This document shows positions 53,784 to 64,000 of a DNA stretch of 64,000 nt, piece by piece. The stretch spans positions 62,001 through 126,000 of the forward strand of contig WPDH01000065.1 in NCBI GenBank assembly GCA_019137255.1, given 5' to 3'. The notes under the pieces are model-generated. The model searched no databases, had not been told where the DNA came from, and saw nothing but the letters and a program-made list of their open reading frames with translations. This DNA comes from Corinectria fuckeliana (taxonomy: Eukaryota > Ascomycota > Sordariomycetes > Hypocreales > Nectriaceae). Within the stretch, counting starts at the first letter, position 1. Every line of letters starts with the position of its first letter. The position numbers were made by a program, and so were the translations under genes.

Positions 53784-55142
53784 TTATGCGTTGACGGCGT
53801 GTTTGATCGGAAAGCCATTTGCAATGGCAGCACCCTGCAGCTGCTTCAACCATGCCGCTCCATCGCCTTCCGGGACTGGCCGATGCGATAAGCTGCAGTC
53901 GACGTAGATGGAGTCGTCCAGATATGTCCAGTCCGAGACCTCGACAGCGCACTCCGAGATAGCGCCCGGAAACGGCGAGGCGCTGAGGGCAGCGCACGTC
54001 CAAGCCATCTGCTGCAGTATCTCGATCATGGTATGCGTCCACGCGGAAACGCTCAACCTGATGGATCCGTCCTCGACTTCCAGGTGTAGGAGCCGGAGAC
54101 TCGGGCAGTGGATGTCGGTGCCGTCGGTGCCGTCCCAGAGCGACATGCCTGTGAAGGACTGGCCTTCGCGACACGAGATGGACGCTTGCTTGACGGCCTC
54201 TTCGATGCAGCCCAGCAGCAGGGAGCCGCACCTGGGCCATTGTCGGGACGTGTACTCGGATACGGTGGTGTAGATGCAGTCGTTTGCTGTTCCAGTAATG
54301 GCCGGCAAAGATCCCATGTTGACTAGTTGGGGATCTCCAATGCCTTCGAGGGGCCCAAAGAGCTGGCACTCGAATTTGAATTGGATGATGTGAAACCCGT
54401 CCTTGGGTGGCGGGGAACGGCGCTTCATGAGAATGTCCCAGACTGCGGACTCCATGAGGTGCATTTGCACGTAGTGAGGCGAGACCAAGACGTCGCGAAC
54501 CTTGGCGATGAGGTTCTTGGCGGATTCCCCGGTGGTAATGTAGGTGTGTAGTGAGCGGGCAATGTCTTCCGGCGATCCCCTGGGCGAGCGACCGGGAAAT
54601 TCGCGATCCCAATAGCTGCAGAGGAGCTGCAGGGCCAGTGGCAGATCAATGCCTCGCGCAGTTGACGACCATGTGGCAGGCCGTCGCGTGATACCGGGGC
54701 CTATCTTGTCGAGGACACATCGCGGAGTCTCGGGCCCGTTGAGAATAAGGACCAATTGGCAAATGGGACCGTCAAACAAGAGACCGACCTGGCGCGTCGA
54801 CTCCGGGTTAGAGTCGCAGTAGAACCGCCAGAGCTCGTCCCAGAGCTGCTTGGTGAAGTCGGACAGGAGGCGGTCCAGCACGCGGTCGACGTTGATGCGG
54901 ACCTTTTGCTCTGGGAGGTAATAGTGGGTGAGGAGGTCGTTGTTCAGCCCGTCGCCGAGGGCGGTAGCGAAGGCGGCGACGAGGGCTCCGGCGACAAGAG
55001 GCGGGACTTGGACCTCGGCATTGTTGGGCGACTGGGCGGTGCGAGGGCGGCGGCTGGGCAGAGGCGGCTTGATACCCGGGACGACATCTACATGGGTCTC
55101 AGTCTCGTGAGTGGTGGACGACGTGTGGTTCGGCGGGAGCAT
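53784..55142 (-). CDS. Hypothetical protein, 452 aa
   Basis: A single exon from the ATG at 55142; the frame extends to a GTG at 55190. It is 112 bp from, and convergent with, the M24 peptidase gene. Residues about 20-45 are Pro/Arg-rich. A short helix follows (VAGALVAAFATALGDGL), too weak for a firm membrane call. The remainder is mixed helix and strand with conserved-looking blocks such as FECQLFGPLEGIGDPQLVNM, SRQWPRCGSLLLGC and WDGTDGTDIHCPSLRLLHLE. Coding quality is good (G+C-rich third positions). I do not recognise the family. Confidence 0.68.
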   Translation of the reverse strand: MLPPNHTSSTTHETETHVDVVPGIKPPLPSRRPRTAQSPNNAEVQVPPLVAGALVAAFATALGDGLNNDLLTHYYLPEQKVRINVDRVLDRLLSDFTKQLWDELWRFYCDSNPESTRQVGLLFDGPICQLVLILNGPETPRCVLDKIGPGITRRPATWSSTARGIDLPLALQLLCSYWDREFPGRSPRGSPEDIARSLHTYITTGESAKNLIAKVRDVLVSPHYVQMHLMESAVWDILMKRRSPPPKDGFHIIQFKFECQLFGPLEGIGDPQLVNMGSLPAITGTANDCIYTTVSEYTSRQWPRCGSLLLGCIEEAVKQASISCREGQSFTGMSLWDGTDGTDIHCPSLRLLHLEVEDGSIRLSVSAWTHTMIEILQQMAWTCAALSASPFPGAISECAVEVSDWTYLDDSIYVDCSLSHRPVPEGDGAAWLKQLQGAAIANGFPIKHAVNA

Positions 55143-58100
55143 GTCTAGGCATGGCTGGGGAGACGACGGCGAGCCTCGCGGGGCAGGCACAAGGAGGTCC
55201 TAGAGTCGGGCCTCTGGACTAGAAACTCGAGAGAAGGGCCTCAGAAGCGCTCTTCATGACGGTTGAGAGAGTGCCGGCGAGAGTGCAGGAATGCTTTCTA
55301 TGTGCGCGCAGTCGATGTGAGGGTTGGTTCGAGAGCTGACGTTGCTAGCATTGCGCGTCCCGCTGACAAAACGGGGCAAGGCTATTAGATAGTCGGCCTT
55401 AGATTAGTTACAGACAAAGAGCCCGGATACGGATGACGCCACCGAAAGATGATTGACTTGAGGAAGAAAGCCGTGTCGGGAAAAGAGATGGAGCCTTGGG
55501 GGAGATGTCTTTAAGAGGAACGCAAAAGCCTGGCGTTTACCAAGGGCTCTTCCGAGGCAAATAAGCTGCGTCAACGTTGATCCTTTTGCTGACGGTTTCC
55601 GCGTCGTCGTCGTCGAGGGGTTTATTTTATTTTTTGCACGGCCAAACGATTTCCAGGGGCAAGGCCGCGTCATGGACGGGATGGGGCCACGGCTCGATCC
55701 ACGCGGCCCTGGGGCCCTTTGACATTGATGATTGCGCGAGCACTTGCTTTTCGCGCTTTCCGATGCCACGCACACTGGCGATTGCCTGGAACCGGGAGGG
55801 AGGGCTTTTTGATACGGGGTTCGGATCGTCACGCTCGCTTGAGTGAGAGAGCCCTGGGCCGGTGTGTTGGTGTTCGTGTTCGGTGTGCGCTCCGGTTTGC
55901 CAGCAGACGCGGCCTCGGCGAGAAGGAAAGGCGAGCGCGCGGCCAAAAATGGAGCCTTTATTAGGGACTTGCTAATAAGCTCAGTAAGAAGGTTCCAGGC
56001 AGGGAGATGGCCGTGTTGCGGGTTGCGGGTTGCGGTTTGCGTATGTCTGGTACGTGGAGGATACAGATGAACAAGACATCAGTCAGAAGGAGAGAGAGGA
56101 GAGAGAGCAGAGAGCGACGCAGGAAACGTCCGGGGTTGATGGACGGACCGGCCGCTTGCTTCGATTGAGGCAGTGCTGGCTGTCGCAGGGCAATCAACGA
56201 AGCTGACTACCCTACTCCGTAGCCTACCCCCTGGCTAGAAAAGATGCTGCGCCAATCAAGCTCTACCCCGTCGACTCGCCGAGAATTAAATGTCCGGCGA
56301 ATTGAGGCTCTAACTCTGGACCATTCAACAGCCAAAACAGGCTGCACCTGTTGCTATACACAAGCTACACGAGTGTAATTATTACCCAACATCTCGGCGC
56401 CAATGTTGCGGCGGGCCATCTGTGGGGAGAGACCTGGAACGAAAAAACCACGAGCACAGCCTGCCTACCAGCCATTTCCCACACTTCTGAAGTTTGCCCC
56501 CCCCCCCCCCCCTTTTCGGAGCTCGCTTGGACCCTGGCAAGCTCATCGTGCTCTCGGTAAGTCACCCGTAGCTAGTATCTAGGCTAGACTAGTGGTGAAA
56601 CCCAGGACGGGCAATGTCAACGTCAGCGGCGCGGAGCATGCTTGCGACAGAGTCAGTGAAGCAAATCCCGGGATTTCCTAAAGCGTCACGAAGCGTCCAC
56701 CCGCAATCAAATCCCCGCGCACACTGCAGGATGCTTAGATGTGCTTAGCACTTTGTCGACAGGGGTGCTCAACTTGGTGCCGAGGACTGTTTGCTCTCTT
56801 GGCAGCCCCTACTTACCGCTCGCGCAGTTCCCGTGCTATTGCACACATTGAACAGGTCCACGACACAGATCAGGCAAATATTGCTCTTACTGCGACAACT
56901 ATGCTCTATGCGGGAGGATGGGTTCCGGCTCACGGCTGACGTCATGGGCGAGGACAAGCTGTGACATGAGGTATTAGGACAACAACACGAACCAGCCTTC
57001 TTCAACGAAAGCAACGAGGAGATGGGGCAGTCTGCAAATGGAAAAATACGAGAGTGAAACCCTCATTGCCCGGCCCGGATCAGCAGCATGCACAGAAGCA
57101 CGAACCGGCCCGGGATTTGTCACAGTCTGCGCGACTGACCGTTGACCGATCTAGATCCTCATCAAAGGGCGCGTTCGCATCACAGGACGTCCTATGCAAA
57201 GGAGAAAGAGACAGCGTCCTCCCACTGATACAAACCCAGCATCGCAGGGCTGAGCGATTTCTTGGCGGAGGAGCCTATGACAACAAATGATTGCGTGCAT
57301 GGTAGGTATTACTACGCACGAGGAACCGGGGCAGCCACCTGATCAACTACATGTACATGTGCCACCTCCACTCCCCATGCTGGTTTAATGCCAGCATCCA
57401 TGTTATGCTTAAACTAGGAGTCATCGTAGTGGTATCTGTGCTTCGGGGCAAATAAACAAAAACAGTGGGAATGGGCGTTGAGACCGAAGTGGTTGCCGAT
57501 TAAGTTGGACCTAAGTAAGGGATCGAACCGCTCGAGGCGTTCCCAAGCAACCAAGCCAAGCAAATGTACACCTCAGCAATAGCAAAGTCGAATTTCATTC
57601 AAGGTGCTAATAAGGAATTGTGCATTAATTCATGTCAACCATCAAAATGCTCGGGGATGCCTAGAAAAGGTAAGACGCCATGGAGCATACATACATAGCT
57701 CAAGGGATCTGAGCACTAGACCCCATCAGAGCTGTCATATGCAACCCGGCTGAGATGACGGCATGTATACTTGCTAAAGTAGCTATAGCTTCACGGAGCT
57801 CACAGCTCTGAGGCGCTGGGAGGCCGCCTACTACCCCTCCCACGGCTCACATCGGCACGGGAAATAGTTGTATTGTGACAACAAGGGATCGACGACAAAA
57901 GAACCGGCCGAAGGGTGAAGCAGCCTGTGACAGCGGCTCGCCCCATCCGTCCCGGAGCGGTGAAATGTTCCCTGTTTTGCGGACAAACGGGCATCAAATC
58001 GCGCTGGCTCGTAAGAGCCCCTTGTAGTCTTCTCAGAACTCGTGCGTCACTTGCCTAGCTTCATTCAGGATACCAAAGTCTCATCTCCACTAGGGTTCCT

Positions 58101-58741
58101 CGGAGGCACAGCCAGATCGAGGCCCAGGGTCCTAGATCTTGGATGGATAATTTATTCACTGGACTAGTAGGCGGCAACTTCCATGTGGTGTCACTCGCTT
58201 GTTCCCGCAAAGCTTGGCATCGCAGCGAAATACTTTGCTCGCGGATATCAAAGACTTCGTCCTCGCGACAGCCCGCAACTTGACCCATTCATGCTATGAG
58301 CGATTTTCCCCCAACGGCGGCGCCCGTTTCGCCGCAAGGAAGCGGTCTCCAGTCGAGGAGCTGTTGGATATTGCACTGGGTCTTGAGTGCGCAGATTCGC
58401 CGCACTGTGAGGCCCTCTCCCCGTGTTGCTGCGTTTCTCCCTCACTCTGGTTTCCTTGTCGCCGTGCGCGCATATCGAGAGGCCAGCCTTCTTCTCCTCT
58501 CTTCTTCTATCCTGTCATCTCGTGAATGCATGAGCAATTTCGTCATGTCTCGAGGGTCTTGCACAGCCTTCGACTGGTCTAGAATCGTAACTATCGGGTA
58601 GTTTGAGTATAAAGAAAGCTTCAGCAATTGCCAATTTGCTCAAGCCCAACACTCAATTCATTCTACTCTCTTGCCTCCTTGTCTGCATCTCCCTTATCAT
58701 ATCACCTTGACTGTTCTGTTGTCTCTCCGCCTTCTTTCCTC
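55143..58741. other. 3.6-kb gene-free stretch before the P-type ATPase
   Basis: No supported gene. A C16 run lies at 56497-56512. A tRNA-like T-loop sequence near 57520 does not fold. The last 500 bp are C/T-rich and are probably promoter and leader of the ATPase gene. Such length is large for a fungal upstream region, so long-range control or a decayed gene is possible. Confidence 0.45.
56497..56512. repeat. C16 homopolymer
   Basis: Sixteen consecutive C residues in non-coding DNA, prone to slippage and sequencing error. Confidence 0.85.
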
Positions 58742-61700
58742 ATGGATGAACCCGAAACCAAAGCTCCAACCCCTGAACGCGTCCGTTGGCAGGATGACGA
58801 AGAGGCTGGAGTCAGGGGCACACGGCCCCTTCGGCGTGGCATTTCAACGGACTCCATAGGAGTCCATTCCATCCGCTCCAGGCGCAGCTCCGTAGACGCT
58901 TCTGCCGCTTTGCCCATCCAGTATCGGACAGTGTAAGCAAGTTGTCAACATCAAAGGAGCCCCCCCTGAGATGATTTAGGTCCATGGACATTGAAGACTA
59001 CAACCAAAAGTCTGGGTTCACGCAAAAGTCCGCCGAGGCTGTAACAGGTATGTATATTCGTTGCAAATGTACCGCGTGAAGAGTGACGTCTAATTCCCTG
59101 TGATTTGCAGATCTTGCAAAGCTTGAATGGCATACCAACGCCGTTGAGGAGGTACTTCGCCGCCTCTCCACCGCCGTCCACGAAGGCCTCTCCTCCGAAC
59201 AAGTAGAACGCCGAGTCTCCCGCTATGGAAAGAATGCTCCATCTCCCGCGCCGACGCACAACACGAAAAAGATTCTCGGATACTTCCTGAAGGGCTTTGG
59301 TACCATCCTTCTCCTGGCGTCGATCCTGGTGTTCGTCGCCTGGCGCCCGCTTGGGAAGCCTCCCGCCGACGCAAACCTGGCGCTGGCCATTGTTCTTCTC
59401 GCCGTCTTCTTCATACAAGCTGGCTTCAACATGTGGCAGGACTGGTCCTCATCCCGAGTCATGGCCTCCATCAAGACCATGCTCCCTGAGCACTGCCAGG
59501 TCATTCGCGATGGCCACGAGGCTTCCCTGCTTGCTGAGAAGCTAGTGCCTGGAGACGTGCTGCTCATCAAGGCTGACAACAAACTACCCGCTGATGTCCG
59601 GTTCGTCAAGGCGTCTTCCGATGCCAAGTTTGATCGCTCCATCCTCACAGGCAAGCACACAACCATGCTCTAGACGACACGTAGAGCTCTCTGCTAACGC
59701 AGAGTAGGAGAATCAGCCCCTCTCCAAGCTGCCGTCAACTCTACTAATGACAACTACCTGGAAACAAAATGCATCGGCCTTCAGGGTACTCATTGTGTCT
59801 CTGGCACATGCACCGGGGTTGTCGTCGCTACCGGAGACAGCACTGTCTTTGGCAGGATTGCCAAGCTGACCAACGAGCCAAAGACGGGTCTCACAACTCT
59901 GGAGCGGGAGGTCTTGCACTTCGTCACGGTAATCTGCTCCATCATGTTCCTCATGATCGTGATTGTCATCATTATTTGGTAGGTCTACGTACACAGGCTA
60001 CTTGATTGCGTTGTGCTAATGTTGAGCAGGGAAACCTGGCTGCGAAAGAAGTACCCCGACTGGATCAGCGTCCCTAACCTAATTATTTCTTGCGTCTCTG
60101 TGGCTGTTGCCTTCATCCCGGAAGGCCTTCCAGTTGCTCTGACAGCGAGCATGACCATCAGCGCCAACATGATGCGCAAGCACAAGATTCTCTGCAAGTC
60201 GCTCAAGACAGTCGAGACACTCGGATCTGTGTCGGTAATTTGCTCTGACAAGACCGGCACACTAACACAGGTTGGTTCACATCACACCAAGGTCTATCCC
60301 GGTTGCCCGCTAACGATTAAAGAACAAAATGGTTGTTACTGAATGTGCAATTGGCGAGAAGAGGATGATTGCGGATCAGGCCAGGGACATGATGATCCTC
60401 AACGAACACACCAACCCCAAGAACAACTCCATCAGCCAGCTCCGTGCTGTCGCCGGACTCTGCAACGCCGGTACATTTGACGCTTCCACCATTAATCGCC
60501 CGCTCCACGAACGTGTCATCCATGGCGACGCCACCGACCAAGCGATTCTTCGATTCTCTGAAGGCCTTGGTGAGGTGGCTGAGCTTCGCCGGTTCTGGCA
60601 CACCAAGTACGAACTTGCCTTCAACAGCAAGAACAAGTACATGATCAAAGCATTCAGCTTAGCCGACCACAAGAAAGGCCAGTCGTTTGCCTTGCCATCC
60701 GACATTGCCTCCGTGTTTGGGCCGGGAGACGTGTAAGTCACGCCGCAATGGCATTCGATCGTTCGAGAGCTAAAAGCCCGTAGGCTCTTGACCATCAAAG
60801 GCGCGCCCGAGATCCTTCTTGAGAGGGTCAGCTCCCATGTGAACCCCTCGGGCGTCACCATCACCCTGGACGATGTCACGCGCAAAAGCATGGAGCTGAT
60901 CAAGAATGAGTGGGCATCGAACGGCAGGAGAGTTCTGCTCCTGGCCCGAAAGGCAATCTCCAGTTCCGTGTTCCCAGCAGGAATGTCCTCGTTGGCCTTG
61001 GAATCAGAGATGAACAAGCAAGCTGCGTCTGGACTGACCCTTGTTGGCCTGGTTGGTATCGTCGACCCTCCTCGGCCGGAAATTCCGGATGTGATTGATA
61101 CTCTTCGCGCGGCTGGCATCCGTATCTTTATGGTGAGACTCAGCTGCGATTGAAGCGGTTAAAACTAACGTAGTCCAGGTTACTGGGGACTTTGCACTTA
61201 CTGCGCAGTCGATCGCAAGAGAGTGTGGAATCGTCACTAGCTGGAACGTCGACAACATCGACGCACTCCACCGGACCACCACACTTGACCCTTCCCTCCG
61301 CGCTCTCGAAGTGGACTTTGGGGCTGATGGACCGCGCGAGGCCATCGTCCTCAGCGGCACGGAGCTCATTATGCTCAACGAGGGCCAGTGGGATCAACTG
61401 GCAACGTATCGCGAGATTGTCTTCGCTCGCACGACCCCGGAGCACAAGCTTCGCATTGTACGAGAGTTCCAGGCTCGTGGCCAGATCGTGGGCATGACTG
61501 GCGATGGCGTCAACGACGCTCCATCGTTGCGGGCTGCCGACGTAGGCATCGCCATGGGATCTGGGAGCGACATTGCCATCGAGGCCGCCGACATGGTGCT
61601 GCTAGACTCTTTCTCGAGCGTGGTCGAGGCGCTGCGGTACGGCAGGATGATGTTTGACAACCTGAAGAAGACGGTGGCGTATCTGCTATCGGCCGGCAGC

Positions 61701-62536
61701 TTCAGCGAATTCTGGCCGGTCATGACGAATGTCGCATTTGGAATCCCGCAAATCTTGAGCAGTTTTCTCATGATTATTATCTGGTCAGTCTCCCCGGAAG
61801 GGCGGCGAGATTGACCTGGCTAACTGACACGGTCTAGTCTGTTCACCGACGCCGTTGCGGCCATCGCTCTCGCATACGAAGCACCGGAGGCGGACGTGTT
61901 GCTTCGGAAGCCCAGAATTCTGGGCAAAGACCGGCTTGTCGACTGGCAGCTCGTCGTGCAGGCGTATGGTGTTGTGGGCATGATGGAGACGACGGCTTCG
62001 TTTGCCATGTCGTTCTGGTACCTGCAACGCAACGGCATTCCCTTTTCAACTATCTGGTTCTCGTTCGGAAACATCCCCGACTCGATTGACCCCGACTATT
62101 ACACCCAAAAGCTAAACGAGGCGAGCTCCATCTACTTTGTCAACTTGGTCGTCATGTAAGTCGATTCCTGAGCGCCGGGATCCATGTCCCTCCCGGTTGG
62201 GGGTTGCGCGAGCGTATTTCTCTGACAAACCGCAGGCAATGGTTCAACCTGTTGGCCGTCCGCACCCGCCGTCTGTCCATCATTCAGCACCCACCCTTGT
62301 TTAACAGGGCGACACAGAACTGGTACCTCTTCCCGGCCATGTTGTTCTCGCTGGTCATGGCCTTCCTTTGGTTGTATCCGTCCGTTTTCCAGCGAGTCCT
62401 GCACACGGCGGCAGTGCCCGTTGAATACTGGTTCCTTCCGATGGCATTCGGTGTGGGTCTCATCCTTGTAGACGAATCGAGGAAATATTGCGTAAGAAGG
62501 TGGCCGAATGGTGTTTTGGCGCGTATGGCTTGGTGA
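58742..62536 (+). CDS. P-type ATPase, Na,K-ATPase-like (type IIC group)
   Basis: Ten exons (58742-58932, 58980-59047, 59111-59650, 59708-59978, 60030-60270, 60323-60732, 60784-61132, 61179-61783, 61838-62155, 62236-62536) join to 1097 aa. Eight introns are GT-AG; the third (59651-59707) is GC-AG and splits the Gly codon of the TGES dephosphorylation loop (266-269). Phosphorylated Asp430 is in SDKTGTLT, PEGLP lies in helix 4, KGAPE in the nucleotide domain and TGDGVNDAPS at 797-806. HCVSGTCTGVVVATGDSTVF resembles the matching segment of animal Na,K-ATPase alpha, as does VEEVLRRLSTAVHEGLSSEQ near the start. Filamentous fungi have a small group of such alpha-like pumps without a beta subunit; ion specificity is unproven. 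A PMR1-type Ca pump is the main alternative. Confidence 0.92.
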
Positions 62537-64000
62537 GCCCGATGCGTGGCGGGGATGCGACGTTGCCTATGCTGGACTGTTAAAAGTCGGCCTGGATGCC
62601 TAAATCCCAATTCCAATATGACTTCGGTTCAATCCGTCCATAAATAAATCTCCCTCTCTCTTTCTCTGTCCGGGATATAATACAGTGTTGTAAACCATAG
62701 TGCTGTAGAAGAGTGTTGTATTCGCCATCCTAAACGTCATCTCCACCTGGAGTGTACATGCAACTGCAGGAGCTGCTTTCGGAATTCGCCTCATATATCT
62801 CGTAGTTACGAAGTAGTCGCAAACGATATCGATTGTAGATTATTATCGAGTCGGGCACATAACGCAATCTCGGGACGAAGGGAACTCTATTGGCGCATTG
62901 GTGTCACATGAGGCCTGCGTGGGCTGGGGTGGGTGGTGAAGAGTCCGTCGACGTGGGCTGTGTTGGCGCAATTGCTCCGATACGATACGATATACCTACG
63001 GTGAGAGACATCTGCGGTGAGGAAAATACTCCTCGTCAGTTCCAGTACCTGGAAGTTGACTCTTACCTTTTTCGGCTATTTCTTGACTTTTCTCTCAGTA
63101 TTCATCTAGTGGCTGTCCTGGGGCCCATCTCAGGCCACCGAATGTGGCTCGTTGCATTCCTTGTGTGGGATATATCGGAACCTTGCTCGAAAGTCGGTGT
63201 CGACTGGCACTCTGCAGATGGCAATACGGTCATCGGACCCTGGAAGGTAGATGAAGAATAGGTCGCGGAGCTGGGCGGAGTTCACGTGAGGTGGTGGTGA
63301 GGGGAGATGCTGCAATTGATTCGACTCGGGGGCCGATGGATTCGCTGTCGCCGAAAGGTCGCTGGGACGACGGCATTAATACCGTAAGAACTGCAAAATG
63401 TCATGCTGCCATATTCGCATCCTAGTTCAATGGCTTAGGCTAGTGGCCCAATCTCATTCGTGGCCTAACATGTATTCCTTTTTAATGATTCCTGGTCAGT
63501 CGCTGGTCGGTAGGCCCCGGTGCCGGAGTCGCTCGACGGTGGCATGCTGGGTGAGCTGACGGGTCAATGCCACCAGGGATCCATCGAGGCTCCACCAGGT
63601 CGCCTGTTGCCGGCCCCACTATCGGATGTTGGCGTCCGTGATGTAAGACAAGGGAGAAGTGGGGAAGCTGCACAAGGCAACGCTGAGGACGATTGATAAA
63701 TGACGACGACGATTGACAGAGTTGCGAGATGAGAAAACGGGGGAAAATTGGGAACAACTGCAGGGAGGCAGGGAGTTAGAGATGCAGACGGGCGTCCTTT
63801 TACAGCGAGTGGTCGGCGTCGAGTTCTACCAAAGGAACATGCCACGGGGGAGCAAATGGCCATGAAACCAGGCACAGGAACAGGAAACAGGAACGCTGAG
63901 GGCATGTGCGGGGGCCAAGGGGCCCACGAAGCGTCATGGGGGGTCATAGGATCGGCCGCGGCAGTCGACGGCTTGTCGCAGCCTGATGCTGGTACGATGG
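62537..64000. other. Gene-free right edge
   Basis: The left 200 bp are ATPase 3' region. The remainder has only frames without recognisable features on both strands (for example around 63564-63947). A gene continuing past the right edge is possible. Confidence 0.4.

Noticed and set aside
57510..57590. tRNA-like T-loop sequence (GGTTCGATCCC on the minus strand)
   Set aside because: No 5-bp T-stem, acceptor stem or anticodon arm can be formed around it.
63564..63947. 127-aa minus-strand Pro/Ser-rich frame at the right edge
   Set aside because: No domain, no credible start context and composition like surrounding non-coding DNA.

Overview
The window is nuclear DNA from a filamentous ascomycete, most likely a Sordariomycete. 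Almost every gene carries short spliceosomal introns (44-102 nt) with GT..CTAAC/CTGAC..AG signals. It contains families typical of Pezizomycotina (Zn2Cys6 activator, Pth11/SAT4-type rhodopsin-fold membrane protein, F-box proteins, Vip1), and a DNA transposon that has decayed to A+T in the manner of repeat-induced point mutation (RIP). I derived the exon structures by hand from reading-frame continuity and splice consensus; every multi-exon model below closes to a whole number of codons.

Layout. 1-5.1 kb: gene-poor, with two diverged minus-strand copies of a broken gene (one with a RecQ-helicase-like motif), small tandem repeats, a His tRNA and an intron-bearing His-type tRNA. 5.1-9.0 kb: a divergent pair, a 2,2-dialkylglycine-decarboxylase-like class III aminotransferase and a Zn2Cys6 regulator. 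9.0-12.8 kb: no gene seen. 12.8-18.1 kb: an eight-exon rhodopsin-fold membrane protein, tRNA-Asp, tRNA-His, a TXNDC17-type thioredoxin-like protein and an NAD(P)-dependent reductase. 18.7-29.4 kb: RAD4 (XPC), an ABC-A transporter and a cysteine-rich unknown. 29.4-40.7 kb: a decayed zone with a second intron-bearing tRNA, relics of an unknown gene family, a broken F-box gene, a second F-box gene with an in-frame TAG, a chimeric fragment joining pieces of two gene families found elsewhere in the window, and a CxxC-rich protein. 40.7-46.2 kb: vip1-like RRM gene, a 65-aa conserved-looking protein, a 1.85-kb Fot1/pogo-type transposon with perfect 45-bp inverted repeats, and a coiled-coil protein. 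46.2-49.9 kb: relics. 49.9-55.1 kb: a GIT1-type MFS permease divergent from a membrane-anchored M24 peptidase across a promoter rich in GATA sites, then an orphan protein. 58.7-62.5 kb: a ten-exon Na,K-ATPase-like P-type ATPase.

How the genes may work together. Two divergent pairs look functional as units. The decarboxylase-like enzyme and its neighbouring activator could form a small substrate-induced catabolic module for alpha,alpha-dialkylated amino acids. The permease and peptidase share a promoter with nine HGATAR sites, which suggests joint nitrogen control of nutrient scavenging. The rest are independent housekeeping or membrane genes separated by repeat-rich, decaying DNA.
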